DNA from: Pseudomonadota bacterium
GTDB taxonomy: Bacteria > Pseudomonadota > Gammaproteobacteria > Burkholderiales > Chitinibacteraceae
Length of the DNA: 56,134 bases
NCBI GenBank assembly: GCA_026399755.1
Contig: JAPLQI010000108.1
Location: 1-56,134, forward strand
Direction of reading: 5' to 3'
Below the pieces are notes generated by a model. It saw nothing but the letters and a program-made list of their open reading frames with translations. It was not told the DNA's origin and did not search any database. Of this stretch, positions 34,139 through 43,177 are shown in pieces. A program made the position numbers and the translations under genes. Each line of letters opens with the position of its first letter. The stretch's first letter is position 1.

Positions 34139-34160
34139 CAAAGCCGCAATTGCGGCTTTG
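34139..34160. terminator. Hairpin after ohr
   Basis: CAAAGCCGCAATTGCGGCTTTG, a perfect 11-bp inverted repeat about 80 bp after the ohr stop. The T-run is short, so it is a weak or bidirectional terminator. Confidence 0.55.
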
Positions 34161-34262
34161 TGCCGTTTAGGCCGCATACATAATATGGATTACTTGTCAT
34201 AGCGCTACCCGATCGGGATACTTTAATTAAATGTAGAATTTATTAATTTGTATTTTGGATCA

Positions 34263-35057
34263 ATGATGAGCAAATATTCAGCAATCCAAATCAGCAAAAT
34301 ATCGCAGCTCACAGCAGCCTTTTGCGCTTCAAGATTTGGAACGCGTATCCTATTTTTGGCTGCGCTGCTCTCAATATCCCCCATCGCAGATGCGGGCAAT
34401 ATTGTGCAAATATGTGTGGGTGATTTCCCTCCCTATAACAGCCGTAGTCTTCCCAAATATGGCACTGTTATCGAGATTAGCACCGAAGCCTTTCGGCGCT
34501 CTGGCTATCAAACGAGATTTAATTTTATGCCTTGGGCCCGCATCCTCAAAGAAGGCGAATATGGGCAATGTGGGATTTTAGGCATCTGGCGTAATCCCCA
34601 ACGTGATTTAATTTTTGATTATTCATCGCCGATTATTCAGCAAGAACTAGGCTTTTTTGCACGACGTGGCAACCTAAATGATCTGAGCAATATGAGGAAG
34701 CTAGAATCGCTCTCTATCGGCATGGAGCGCGGCAGCTATTTGCCCCCTATGTTAGAAAGCAAACTTTTACATTTTGATCTGGCATCCAGCTTGCACACCA
34801 CTCTGCTTAAGCTTGCCAAAGAGCGGGTAGACATCGCCTATGGGAATAAAGCGGCAGGCCTTTATATGATCAACGCTGATAAAAACCTGCAAAACATAGA
34901 ATGGCAAAGCCCTGGCCTAGAAATCAAAGAGACCTATCTAGCTTTCGCGAAAACCCATAAAGATAAAGAGCTGCTACTCCAATCGTTTAACCGTGGCTTA
35001 GACAGCATGAAAGCCGATGGCAGTTATAAAAAAATACTTAAGGATGCAGGTCTGTAA
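34263..35057 (+). CDS. Periplasmic binding protein, family 3 (amino-acid/polar compound type)
   Basis: A 264-aa exported protein of the SBP_bac_3 superfamily. A signal-like segment ending SISPIADA precedes the mature start GNIVQICVGDFPPYNS. The two-lobe pattern follows: GTVIEISTEAFRRSGY, FNFMPWARILKEGEYGQC, then YAFAKT-like YLAFAKTHKDKELL and the end SYKKILKDAGL. No permease is adjacent, so it may serve a transporter encoded elsewhere or a signalling role. ATG at 34263 or 34266 is preferred over the upstream TTG because GGA lies just before. A related protein is encoded at 45031. Confidence 0.8.
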   Translation: MMSKYSAIQISKISQLTAAFCASRFGTRILFLAALLSISPIADAGNIVQICVGDFPPYNSRSLPKYGTVIEISTEAFRRSGYQTRFNFMPWARILKEGEYGQCGILGIWRNPQRDLIFDYSSPIIQQELGFFARRGNLNDLSNMRKLESLSIGMERGSYLPPMLESKLLHFDLASSLHTTLLKLAKERVDIAYGNKAAGLYMINADKNLQNIEWQSPGLEIKETYLAFAKTHKDKELLLQSFNRGLDSMKADGSYKKILKDAGL

Positions 35058-35379
35058 TTTAATAAGAGTTGAGCTTGAAATAATAGAGCGATAAAACATA
35101 CCGCCATCCCCGAATGAATTGATCGAGTATCCAGCTAGGCAACAGAATCCCAGGCAGAAACACGAGGGGAAGACGATTTGATAGCCTAAGCCATTGCGGG
35201 AAATTATTTCAAGCCATCTTCAAAGCGCCCAGAGATAACAAGAATATTTGCCCCAGATCAAGCAAATAGCCCCGCTTTTTTGCCAAATCCGCTACAAGCA
35301 AAGAATCCTCCCCTCCTCCTTATGCCCTCTCTCTGCTAAAATCCGTCATTAAACTTCGGCTTTAACAGGATATTCGAGC
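35058..35379. other. Intergenic region before yebC
   Basis: A 322-bp stretch with no supported gene. It contains fragments such as ATCCAGC and GAATCCC near 35130-35150, like the TCATTCCCG repeat family but badly degraded. The region just before 35380 provides the yebC leader with AGGA. Confidence 0.35.
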
Positions 35380-36111
35380 ATGGCAGGTCACTCAAAGTGG
35401 GCAAATATTCAGCATCGTAAAGGTCGCCAGGACGCCAAACGCGGCCAGCTCTTTACCCGTCTGATTAAAGAAATTACCGTTGCAGCAAAAATGGGCGGCG
35501 GCGAAATTGAAACCAATCCGCGTTTACGTCTGGCCATAGATAAAGCCTACGACGCAAATATGCCTAAAGATAATGTGCAACGCGCGGTTGAGCGTGGCTC
35601 GGGCAACTTGGAAGGTGTGGATTACGTTGAATGCCGTTACGAAGGCTACGGCATCGGCGGCGCAGCGGTGATGATTGACTGCCTCACCGACAACCGTGTG
35701 CGCACCGTGGCCGAAGTGCGTCATGCCTTTGCCAAGTGCGGCGGCAATATGGGTGCAGATGGCTGCGTATCGTTCCAGTTTAAACACTGCGGCACGCTGA
35801 TTTTTGCTCCAGGCACACCTGAAGACGCACTGATGGAAGTCGCGCTGGAAGCCGGTGCAGAAGACATTATCACCAATGATGATGGCTCTATCGAAGTGAT
35901 TACCCCGCCTTACGAATTTATTACCGTGAAAGAAGCACTGGAAAAAGCAGGCTTTAAAGCGGAAATGGGCGAAGTGACCATGAAGCCACAGGCCGAAACC
36001 GAGATCCTCGGTGACGATGTAGCAAAAATGCAAAAACTGCTCGATATGCTAGAAAACCTCGACGACGCACAGGCTGTGTACACCACAGCGGTGATGGACG
36101 AAGAAGAGTAA
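35380..36111 (+). CDS. YebC/PmpR-family (TACO1-like) regulator
   Basis: A 243-aa protein with the invariant family start [20 protein letters not shown], three domains of mixed alpha/beta fold and the acidic C-terminus [12 protein letters not shown]. YebC proteins have been described as transcriptional regulators, and homologues promote translation of polyproline-type sequences on the ribosome. In many genomes yebC lies beside ruvC, but not here. AGGATATTCGAGC precedes the ATG. Two terminator-like hairpins follow. Confidence 0.95.
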   Translation: MAGHSKWANIQHRKGRQDAKRGQLFTRLIKEITVAAKMGGGEIETNPRLRLAIDKAYDANMPKDNVQRAVERGSGNLEGVDYVECRYEGYGIGGAAVMIDCLTDNRVRTVAEVRHAFAKCGGNMGADGCVSFQFKHCGTLIFAPGTPEDALMEVALEAGAEDIITNDDGSIEVITPPYEFITVKEALEKAGFKAEMGEVTMKPQAETEILGDDVAKMQKLLDMLENLDDAQAVYTTAVMDEEE

Positions 36112-36117
36112 TGCAAT

Positions 36118-36142
36118 AAAAGGGCGCATTGACGCCCTTTTC
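36118..36142 (+). terminator. Intrinsic terminator of yebC
   Basis: AAAAGGGCGCATTGACGCCC followed by TTTTC. It starts 7 bp after the stop codon. Confidence 0.8.
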
Positions 36143-36165
36143 GCTTTCCGCATATCCAAAAAAAA

Positions 36166-36193
36166 GCCTGCAGAAATGCGGGCATTTTTTTTG
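36166..36193 (+). terminator. Second terminator-like hairpin after yebC
   Basis: A-run, GCCTGCAGAAATGCGGGC, then a run of eight T residues. The stem uses a G-T pair. It lies just before the cyclase gene at 36234 and would insulate it from yebC. Confidence 0.6.
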
Positions 36194-36233
36194 AGCGCTA
36201 TAAAGATCAGGAAGCATCTTTACGGGCGCAGTC

Positions 36234-38045
36234 ATGCTGCAACGCTTTTCCTACCTTTCTATCTTTATTCTGCTGAGCAGCTTGCTGGCATTAGATTACG
36301 GCTGGCTGAATTTTAGCGCCGTGATTGATGATAGAAGCGGCGACTGGGTGCTAGAGAAAAACGCCAACCGCCGTGCCGCATCTGCCGATATTGTGATTAT
36401 TGATATCGACCAGAAAAGCTTAGAAACCATGAATGAAGTAGCGGGCAGTTGGCCTTGGCCCCGCGCTATCCACGCCGAGCTACTAAGCGCGATTGCCGCG
36501 CATCAACCCAAAGCCATTGTGTTTGATGTGCTATTTAACGAGCCCGATACCTTTCGCGCCGATAGCGATCAGCTCTTCAGAGACACCGTTTTACAGCTAC
36601 ACAATATTTACCTGCCCAGCACACTGCTGGTGGATGGCATAGGCGCAAGGCTCGCCGACTTACCCGCTATTTATGGCCTACAAAAAACACAAAACGCCAA
36701 GCCAGATGCGCGTGCACCGCTGCTCTTGCCCCTTGTGCTCCCCCCCGAAACTTGGCGCGGCGGCCTGATTAATTTTAAGAAAGACCCCGATGGAATTGGC
36801 CGTCATTATTGGATTTTTGCCGAGACCCAAGGCTGGCGCATCCCCTCCATGCCTGCCCGCCTTGCAGCAGATTTCAACTGGCCACAGCCCCAGGGCAGCG
36901 ATATTCGGATTAATTGGTCGCAAGCGCATAAACACATCAGCTATAGCGATCTCTATTTTGATTTCAACCGCGAAAAGCCACAGCGCCCCGCCCATGAATT
37001 AAATAACAAAATCGTCATCATCGGCACCGCCGCACCAGGCTTGCAAGATTTACGCCCCACGCCGCTTTCTGCCAACTTCCCCGGCGTCGAGATTTTAGCA
37101 ACGGCCATTGATAACTTACAAAATGGCGACTGGTTGCAGACGCCTGCTCGCAGCTATTTTGCCCCGCTGGGCTTGGCCTTAATGGCCCTGCTGTTTTTCG
37201 GCTTTCATCGAAAAATCAATACCCTTTATTTAGGCGGCGCTTTGCTGCTGATTACCTTAGCTGGGTTAGGTGTTTTTTGGCTGGGCTTAAACCGCAATCA
37301 ATACTGGCCGATTGCCGCCGCCACGGCCTGGGCTTGGGTCTATTACTGGCTAGCGGCGCTGTTTGCCTATCTGGCTGAAAAAGCCCAACGCGAGCAGGCG
37401 ATCAATTTATTTGGCCGATTCTTGGATCAGCGTGTGGTCAAGCAGCTTGTTTCTCAGGGGGAAATCCATAGCAGCCAGCAGGCAGAATCGCGCGAGCTCA
37501 CCATCTTATTTTCTGATATTCGCGGCTTTACTACGCTGTCCGAAACGCGCACGCCAGAATATATCGTCGACCTGCTCAACCGCTACTTTTCGCAACAAGT
37601 TGAGATTATTTTTCGCCACGGCGGCACGCTGGATAAATTTATTGGCGACGCCATTATGGCGTTTTGGGGCGCGCCCATGAACGATAGTGAGCACGCCAAA
37701 CACGCCGTTGCCGCCGCCATCGAAATGTCGGCCGCACTGGTCAAATTCAAAACCGAGCTAACCGATTTAGGCGCTGATTTTGATATCGGCATTGGCCTGC
37801 ACACCGGCCCCGCCGTGGTCGGCTTTATTGGCTCGGATGCGCGCTTGGATTACACGATTATTGGCGATTCGGTCAACCTTGCGTCACGCATCGAAGGCCT
37901 GACTAAGGGCATCTCCCGCGTCTTGGTATCTGACGCCACGCGGCTGGCCTGCAATGAACATTTTCAATTTGTACCGCACGGCAGCTTTCATGTGAAAGGC
38001 CGCGAGCAAGAAGTCGAGCTGTTTGAACCCCGTTTAAATTTGTAA
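36234..38045 (+). CDS. CHASE2-domain class III adenylate cyclase
   Basis: A 603-aa inner-membrane protein. It has an N-terminal membrane anchor (about 5-22), a periplasmic CHASE2 sensor (about 40-295, with ADIVIIDIDQKSL and AIVFDVLFNEPD), three spans (about 308-380) and a cytoplasmic cyclase domain (about 418-590). Metal-binding D428 (FSDIRGF) and D472 (GDAIMAFWG) are present. K468 and D539 (LDYTIIGD) match ATP-specific enzymes, and N548 and R552 complete the active site, so it should make cAMP in response to an extracytoplasmic signal. It is followed after 10 bp by an SH3-domain gene and then an M48 protease, most likely one operon. Confidence 0.9.
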   Translation: MLQRFSYLSIFILLSSLLALDYGWLNFSAVIDDRSGDWVLEKNANRRAASADIVIIDIDQKSLETMNEVAGSWPWPRAIHAELLSAIAAHQPKAIVFDVLFNEPDTFRADSDQLFRDTVLQLHNIYLPSTLLVDGIGARLADLPAIYGLQKTQNAKPDARAPLLLPLVLPPETWRGGLINFKKDPDGIGRHYWIFAETQGWRIPSMPARLAADFNWPQPQGSDIRINWSQAHKHISYSDLYFDFNREKPQRPAHELNNKIVIIGTAAPGLQDLRPTPLSANFPGVEILATAIDNLQNGDWLQTPARSYFAPLGLALMALLFFGFHRKINTLYLGGALLLITLAGLGVFWLGLNRNQYWPIAAATAWAWVYYWLAALFAYLAEKAQREQAINLFGRFLDQRVVKQLVSQGEIHSSQQAESRELTILFSDIRGFTTLSETRTPEYIVDLLNRYFSQQVEIIFRHGGTLDKFIGDAIMAFWGAPMNDSEHAKHAVAAAIEMSAALVKFKTELTDLGADFDIGIGLHTGPAVVGFIGSDARLDYTIIGDSVNLASRIEGLTKGISRVLVSDATRLACNEHFQFVPHGSFHVKGREQEVELFEPRLNL

Positions 38046-38055
38046 GGAAAACATC

Positions 38056-38574
38056 ATGAAAAAACGACTATGGCTGCTACTTGCCCTAAGCAGCGGCGCT
38101 TGGGCTGAGCCCGCTAGCGTGATTCGCGATTCTGATTTACGCGACAAGCCTTTTCTGGACGCCACGGTGATTGGCCAGCTCAAAAAAGACAATGTGGTGG
38201 ATATCCAAATGCGCCAAGGCGCATGGATGCAGGTCAAGAGCGATAGCAAGCTGGTTGGTTGGATTAAATTACTCAATGTCAGAACAGGCAAAGCAGGCGA
38301 GAGTAGCACCAGCTTAGCCTCATTAAACCCATTTAAAACGGGCTCTTCTGGCAGCACCGTCACCACCGGCGTAAAAGGGCTATCTGCCGAGCAGCTGCAA
38401 AATGCCCAGCCCAATCCTGAAGAACTTAGCAAGCTAAAAAACTACACGGCAAGTGACTCTGATGCGCAAAAAAGCGCCACTAAAGAAAAGCTGATCGCAC
38501 AAGAAGTGGCGTATATCGCCATGGAAAAAGCCCCTAGCAGCGATGACAGCAACACAAAAAACAGGAGAAACTAA
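38056..38574 (+). CDS. Exported SH3-domain protein
   Basis: A 172-aa protein with signal MKKRLWLLLALSSGAWA followed by a bacterial SH3 domain (about 20-80): SVIRDSDLRDKPFLDATVIGQLKKDNVVDIQMRQGAWMQV and GWIKLLNV. The C-terminal half is low-complexity and polar (SSTSLASL, NPEELSKLKNYTASDSDAQK) without a recognised domain. Bacterial SH3 domains commonly bind cell-wall peptides. It lies between the cyclase (10 bp upstream) and the M48 protease (2 bp downstream) with AAGGA before the ATG. It may link envelope state to the cyclase, which is inferred. Confidence 0.82.
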   Translation: MKKRLWLLLALSSGAWAEPASVIRDSDLRDKPFLDATVIGQLKKDNVVDIQMRQGAWMQVKSDSKLVGWIKLLNVRTGKAGESSTSLASLNPFKTGSSGSTVTTGVKGLSAEQLQNAQPNPEELSKLKNYTASDSDAQKSATKEKLIAQEVAYIAMEKAPSSDDSNTKNRRN

Positions 38575-38576
38575 TC

Positions 38577-39437
38577 ATGCGTATCCGTCTAATGATGTTG
38601 GCCTGCTTATTCCCTGCTGCGGCCTTTGCCTTTGATTTTGGCAAACTGGATATCAGTAATTTAATCGACGGCGTAAAAAACACCGCCGACGCCTTGCATA
38701 AAGCCACCCCTGCTGAAGAGCAAGAAATTGGCTCTTCAGCCGCTTCGCTCTTACTCGGCGCAGCCCCGCTCGTTGCCTCGCCAGCCTTGCAGCAATATGT
38801 AAACCAAGTTGGGATGTGGATAGTTAAGCAATCAGAGCAGCCCAATATGGTGTTCCACTTTGGCGTAATCGATAGCCCAAATATCAACGCCTTTACCACT
38901 CCCGGCGGCTATATCCTGCTGACCAAAGGCCTATTTGATACCTTTCGAAATGAGGCAGAACTAGCTGGCGTATTAGCCCACGAAATCACCCACACACTGA
39001 AACGCCACCATATGCAGGCGATTGAATCTGGCAAATGGCAAAAAGTAGGCGGAAACGTCGCCAAAGCGGGGGCCGACAATGTTAAAAACAGCACCGCTTC
39101 ACAGCTGGTATCGCTCAGTAGCCGAGGCGCTTTAGAGCTATTCGTTCGCGGCTTAGACAAAGGGGATGAATTTGAAGCCGACATCGGCGGCATGGTTTTG
39201 GCCGCCAGAGCAGGCTACAACCCCTACGGCTTAGTCTCGGTATTGCAAACACTAGGCAGCATCAACCCTGCGGAGGGCACAGTGGCGCTGATGTTCAGCA
39301 CCCACCCCAGCCCAAGCGACAGGCTCAACACCATTGAAAACGTCATTGGAGATAAATTAGAAAACTACGCAGGCGGAGCAGAAAGCACCAAGCGCTTTCA
39401 AACGATTAAAGCATCGTTGGGTACGGCAAAAAAATAA
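38577..39437 (+). CDS. M48-family periplasmic metalloprotease
   Basis: A 286-aa exported zinc protease. The signal is MRIRLMMLACLFPAAAFA. The catalytic HEITH motif is at residues 135-139 (LAHEITHTLKRHH) with the third ligand in the GDEFEADIGGM segment (near 200-205). The arrangement matches BepA/LoiP-type M48 enzymes that degrade or help assemble outer-membrane proteins. No transmembrane segments follow the signal. It begins 2 bp after the SH3-domain gene, with AGGAG inside that gene, so the two are translationally close. It is the last gene of the cyclase operon. Confidence 0.9.
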   Translation: MRIRLMMLACLFPAAAFAFDFGKLDISNLIDGVKNTADALHKATPAEEQEIGSSAASLLLGAAPLVASPALQQYVNQVGMWIVKQSEQPNMVFHFGVIDSPNINAFTTPGGYILLTKGLFDTFRNEAELAGVLAHEITHTLKRHHMQAIESGKWQKVGGNVAKAGADNVKNSTASQLVSLSSRGALELFVRGLDKGDEFEADIGGMVLAARAGYNPYGLVSVLQTLGSINPAEGTVALMFSTHPSPSDRLNTIENVIGDKLENYAGGAESTKRFQTIKASLGTAKK

Positions 39438-39447
39438 AGGTCACCGC

Positions 39448-39484
39448 GTAGGTCGGGTTAGCAGCCTTATCGCGTAACCCGACA
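39448..39484. repeat. REP fragment (GTAGGTCGGGTTAGC type)
   Basis: GTAGGTCGGGTTAGCAGCC with the complementary GCGTAACCCGAC 10-15 bp on. The same REP occurs twice at 55817-55895, and a shorter relative at about 48264-48292. Confidence 0.6.
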
Positions 39485-39540
39485 ATGGCCTCACCACCTA
39501 AGCCAACATGGCCAATCAATCCCCCCTTCCCAACACAATA

Positions 39541-39930
39541 ACTGATGTTACACAGTGAACATCTTTTTAGTGCCTTCGGCACGTTGATTTTGGCGCGGTA
39601 TCCCCGCGGGGGACTCCCTTTCTTGAACGGCCAAGAAAGGAAGCAAAACCGCAACCTCAAAGCACGAAGGCCCCTGCGCTGCGGACAATCGAGTCGGCGG
39701 CGGGCGGGATCAGCTCGTTCCTCGCTCCCTGGCCGAAACCCCGCCCCGCTTGTTCCTCGCTCCGGCGTGTTTCAAGGGGAGATTTAAGCCCTATTCCATG
39801 AGCTGCGATACGAATACTAATTACGGGGTTGTAAAATACTCAAAAACTATAAGATAACTGAACTCAAGTCTTGTTTTTCTCGATAAAACTCTGTGCTCTC
39901 TGTGGCCTCCGTATTTCATGATTTGAGGTT
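39541..39930 (+). repeat. Dispersed structured repeat core, copy E (with long right flank)
   Basis: It opens ACTGATGTTACACAGTG and has the T-run, GTGCCTTCGGCAC hairpin, CTTTCTTG/CAAGAAAG stem, CACGAAGGCCCC, CGGCGGGCGGGAT and TTTCAAGGGGAG blocks. The right flank (39790-39930) matches that of copy B at 8793-9173, ending in a decayed form of TTCAAGATTTGGGTT. It lies upstream of pepP. Confidence 0.75.
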
Positions 39931-40035
39931 GCCTGCGTACCATCACACAATAAGTAAAATCCACAAGTAAGTAAAAACACGTGCTGCGCTGCGCCTCGCC
40001 GTATAATCTTGCCTACCTTCTTTGGGAAAGCCACC

Positions 40036-41331
40036 ATGCAGCCTTACGTCACCCGCCGTGCAACCTTGTCCACACGCTTAGCTGCTGGTGTGGTTATTGT
40101 GCCAAATACGACAGAAATCATTCGTAATGCCGATACAACTTATCCATTTCGCTATGATTCCAGTTTTTATTACCTCACTGGTTTTAACGAGCCTGATGCT
40201 GTTTTTGTGCAAGTGATTAGCGAGACAAACACACAAAATATCCTGTTCTGCCGCCCTAAAGATTTAGAGCGCGAAATCTGGGATGGCCACCGCTACGGCC
40301 CTGATGAGGCCCGCGTGCAGTTTGGCTTTGATGCCGCTTATTCCATTGAAGACCTCGACACTAAAATTGTCGAAATCTTACAAAACCAGCCTCGCCTGCA
40401 TACCGTCTATGGCCACAATACAGCGTGGGATAGCCGGGTTTCCGCTTGGGTCAACGGCGTGCGCGCCAAAGTGCGCAGCGGAGTAACCGCCCCAAATGAA
40501 ATCGCCGATGTGCGCGGCACCATCGCCGAAATGCGTTTATTTAAAGATGAGTTTGAAATCGCCCTCTTGCGTAAAGCAGGGCTGATTAACTCGGCCGCCC
40601 ACGTTCGCGCCATGCGCTTTGCCCGGCCTGGGCAAATGGAATACGAAGTAGAAGCTGAAATCCTGCACGATTATTATCGTCAGGGTAGCCGCTTCCCTGC
40701 TTACTCCAGCATTGTGGCTTCGGGTGCTAATGCCACCTGCCTGCATTACGGCGATAATAATCAGCGCATGAACGACGGCGATTTACTGCTGATCGACGCC
40801 GGTTGCGAGATTGGTGGTTATGCGTCGGACATCACCCGCACTTTCCCTGTAAATGGCAAATTCAGCGGCCCACAAAAAGACGTTTACGAAATCACCCTCG
40901 CCGCGCAATATGCCGCACTCGATGTTTGCCGCGCAGGTAAAAGCTGGAATGCGCCACATGAAGCGGCTGTACGTGTATTGGCACAGGGCATGATCGATTT
41001 GGGCTTATTAAACGGCTCGCTCGACGGCGTACTTGAATCACTCAGCTATAAGCAGTTTTATATGCACAACACCGGCCACTGGATGGGCCTGGATGTGCAC
41101 GATGCAGGCGCTTATAAAATCAAAGGCGAATGGCGCAATCTGGAAGCCGGCATGGTGATGACAGTAGAGCCAGGCTTCTACATCCGCCCCGCCGCCAATG
41201 TGCCCAAGCACTTTGAAAACATTGGCGTGCGCATCGAAGACGATGTGCTGATCACCAAGAATGGCATGGAAAACCTAGACGCCAGCTGCCCGAAAACCGT
41301 GGCTGAAATTGAAGCGATTATGGCAAGGTAA
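40036..41331 (+). CDS. Xaa-Pro aminopeptidase PepP
   Basis: A 431-aa cytoplasmic metallopeptidase that removes N-terminal residues preceding proline. The C-terminal pita-bread domain shows the five metal ligands: two Asp in LLIDAGCEIGGYASDITRTF, His in HNTGHWMGLDVHD, and two Glu in MVMTVEPGFY and GVRIEDDVLIT. The N-terminal aminopeptidase-P domain covers about residues 1-170. The start at 40036 is preceded by GGGAAAG; a TTG nine codons upstream is less likely. Gene order pepP-ubiH matches that of enterobacteria, although here a composite repeat separates them. Confidence 0.93.
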   Translation: MQPYVTRRATLSTRLAAGVVIVPNTTEIIRNADTTYPFRYDSSFYYLTGFNEPDAVFVQVISETNTQNILFCRPKDLEREIWDGHRYGPDEARVQFGFDAAYSIEDLDTKIVEILQNQPRLHTVYGHNTAWDSRVSAWVNGVRAKVRSGVTAPNEIADVRGTIAEMRLFKDEFEIALLRKAGLINSAAHVRAMRFARPGQMEYEVEAEILHDYYRQGSRFPAYSSIVASGANATCLHYGDNNQRMNDGDLLLIDAGCEIGGYASDITRTFPVNGKFSGPQKDVYEITLAAQYAALDVCRAGKSWNAPHEAAVRVLAQGMIDLGLLNGSLDGVLESLSYKQFYMHNTGHWMGLDVHDAGAYKIKGEWRNLEAGMVMTVEPGFYIRPAANVPKHFENIGVRIEDDVLITKNGMENLDASCPKTVAEIEAIMAR

Positions 41332-41345
41332 GGGATGTGTTTTTT

Positions 41346-41714
41346 GTATGGCGGGTGAAACCTGCCATACGCCAAGCAAGATCAAAAATATCTTTTTAGT
41401 GCCTTCGGCACGTTTATTTTGGAGCGGTAGCCACCGCGGGGGCCTTCCTTTCTTGCTTCGCCAAGAAACGAAGCCAAAGAAGGCGACCCCACGAAACACG
41501 AAGGCCCCTGCGCTGCGGACAATCGAGGCGGCGGCAGGCGGGATTGGCTCGCTAACTCGCTCCCTGGCCGAAACCCCGCCCCGCTTGTTCCTCGCTCCGG
41601 CGTGTTTCAAGGGGAATTTAAAAAGCCCCATGCAGAGAGCGCAGTCATTACATTTTTTGACTATTTGCTAATAAAAACATTTTTGTTAGCGTGTATGGGG
41701 TTTCACCCACCCTG
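41346..41714 (+). mobile_element. REP-bounded composite element F
   Basis: It starts GTATGGCGGGTGAAACCTGCC and ends GGGGTTTCACCCACCCTGC, which form imperfect inverted ends. The inner module runs from CATACGCCAAGCAAG to TTGTTAGCGTGTATG, again inverted. The core is the fullest in the window, with CACGAAGGCCCC, CTCGCTCCCTGGCCGAAACC and TTTCAAGGGGAA blocks. It separates pepP from ubiH. Confidence 0.65.
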
Positions 41715-41763
41715 CTTATGACCTTAAACTCATCCCTTGCCTCAAATTATTACTCAGGTCGAT

Positions 41764-42933
41764 ATGCTCTTAGAAAAACTCCCCCTCCATGTAGATGTGC
41801 TGATTGTTGGCGGTGGCCCGATTGGGGCTTTGGTCGTGCAAAGGCTGGCAGCGGCGGGTGTTGATGCCCTGCTGGTTGATGCCAAACCTAAAATTGAAGC
41901 CGACCCGCGTGCGCTGGCTTTATCCTGGGCTAGCTTTGAAGCGCTGGATAAGGTGGGCTTATGGGGGGAAGAGTTGGCAGCCACGGCCATCACCCAAGTG
42001 CATATCTCGCAGCAGGGCACGATAGGCCGCACCGAACTATTAGCGAGCGAGCTAGATCTACCTGCTTTGGGCTTTGTGGTAGATTTTGACAAACTCGCCC
42101 GTCGTGCTTTTAGCACGCTCAGCGAAAGCTCGGCCAAAGTAGCGCTAGGCTATCGCGTTAGTAAAATCACTCGGCTGGCCCGCTTTGCCCAGATCAAAAT
42201 CAACGGCCCCCATGGAGAGGAACAACTCACAGCACGTCTTGTGGTACTTGCCGATGGCGGCCAGCTGATTAGCCAGCTCGACGATATTATCCAGACCATC
42301 AAGCCTTACCAGCAGCACGCCATCATCGCCAAGCTCACACCCACCGAGCCGCATGGCGGTATGGCATACGAGCGCTTTGCTGACGATGCCACCTTGGCAC
42401 TCCTACCCAATGGCAAGGATTTCACCCTAGTCTGGCCACAGTCCCCAGAACTTGCCAGCGAACGCCTAGCCATGAGCGATGAAGATTTTATTCGCGAAGT
42501 AAGCCAGCGTTTTTCAGGCCGCATCGCAGGCTTTAGCAGCGTGGCTTCCCGCGCCAGCTGGCCGCTGGCCTTGAAAACACTCAATTCCGTAGTCGGCCGC
42601 CGTGTGGTTTTGATCGGCAATGCCGCGCAAACACTGCACCCTGTAGCAGGCCAAGGCCTAAATTTGGGCTTACGCGATGCCACCACGCTCGCCGAGCTGA
42701 TTATCTCTACCCGCCAAGATGAAATCGGCGAGCCAGAACAACTCGCCCGCTATGCCCGCCTGCGCAAAAAAGACGCTGGCCTCGTTACCCACTTTACCGA
42801 CGGCCTCATCACCTACTTCGACCACCCCGGCCCCTTACTCAAACACGGCCGCAGCCTAGGCCTGATCGCCATGGACCAAATGGGCTGGCTGCGAAAAGGC
42901 TTTGCAGAGCGGATGGTGTTTGGAGCGAGGTAA
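41764..42933 (+). CDS. UbiH/UbiF-family FAD-dependent monooxygenase
   Basis: A 389-aa flavin monooxygenase of ubiquinone synthesis. The dinucleotide motif VLIVGGGPIGALVVQRLAAA is near residues 13-32. The second FAD signature reads VVLIGNAAQTLHPVAGQGLN (about residues 280-300), which is the GD-type motif with Asp replaced by Asn, as in some UbiH relatives. The start at 41764 (MLLEKLP) is preferred over an upstream TTG that adds nine non-conserved codons. Position after pepP supports ubiH. The exact hydroxylation step is not provable here. Confidence 0.85.
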   Translation: MLLEKLPLHVDVLIVGGGPIGALVVQRLAAAGVDALLVDAKPKIEADPRALALSWASFEALDKVGLWGEELAATAITQVHISQQGTIGRTELLASELDLPALGFVVDFDKLARRAFSTLSESSAKVALGYRVSKITRLARFAQIKINGPHGEEQLTARLVVLADGGQLISQLDDIIQTIKPYQQHAIIAKLTPTEPHGGMAYERFADDATLALLPNGKDFTLVWPQSPELASERLAMSDEDFIREVSQRFSGRIAGFSSVASRASWPLALKTLNSVVGRRVVLIGNAAQTLHPVAGQGLNLGLRDATTLAELIISTRQDEIGEPEQLARYARLRKKDAGLVTHFTDGLITYFDHPGPLLKHGRSLGLIAMDQMGWLRKGFAERMVFGAR

Positions 42934-42989
42934 TGCGCTTGTGAGCATGATGTAGGACTTTGCTCACATTCACTTCCCTGATTTAAACG

Positions 42990-43059
42990 GTAGGGCGGGT
43001 AAAACCCTCCGATTTCGTAGCACTTCATTGTTCATGATGGCGGGTTTCACCCGCCCTAC
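42990..43059. repeat. 70-bp REPIN (GTAGGGCGGGTAAAACCC...CACCCGCCCTAC)
   Basis: Exactly 70 bp with inverted termini and a GGCGGGTTTCACCCGCC arm on the right. It is the same element type as 27794-27863 and 49098-49167. It lies between ubiH and the ABC exporter. Confidence 0.8.
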
Positions 43060-43177
43060 AAGTGCACACTATTTTCCGACTGCATTCCCGTAAACTCATC
43101 ATCCCCCCCCAAAAACTTTCTCCCCCTCTCTGTAATATTCATTTAGCATTGTCCTTTTATTTCTCCAAGCTGATGCC

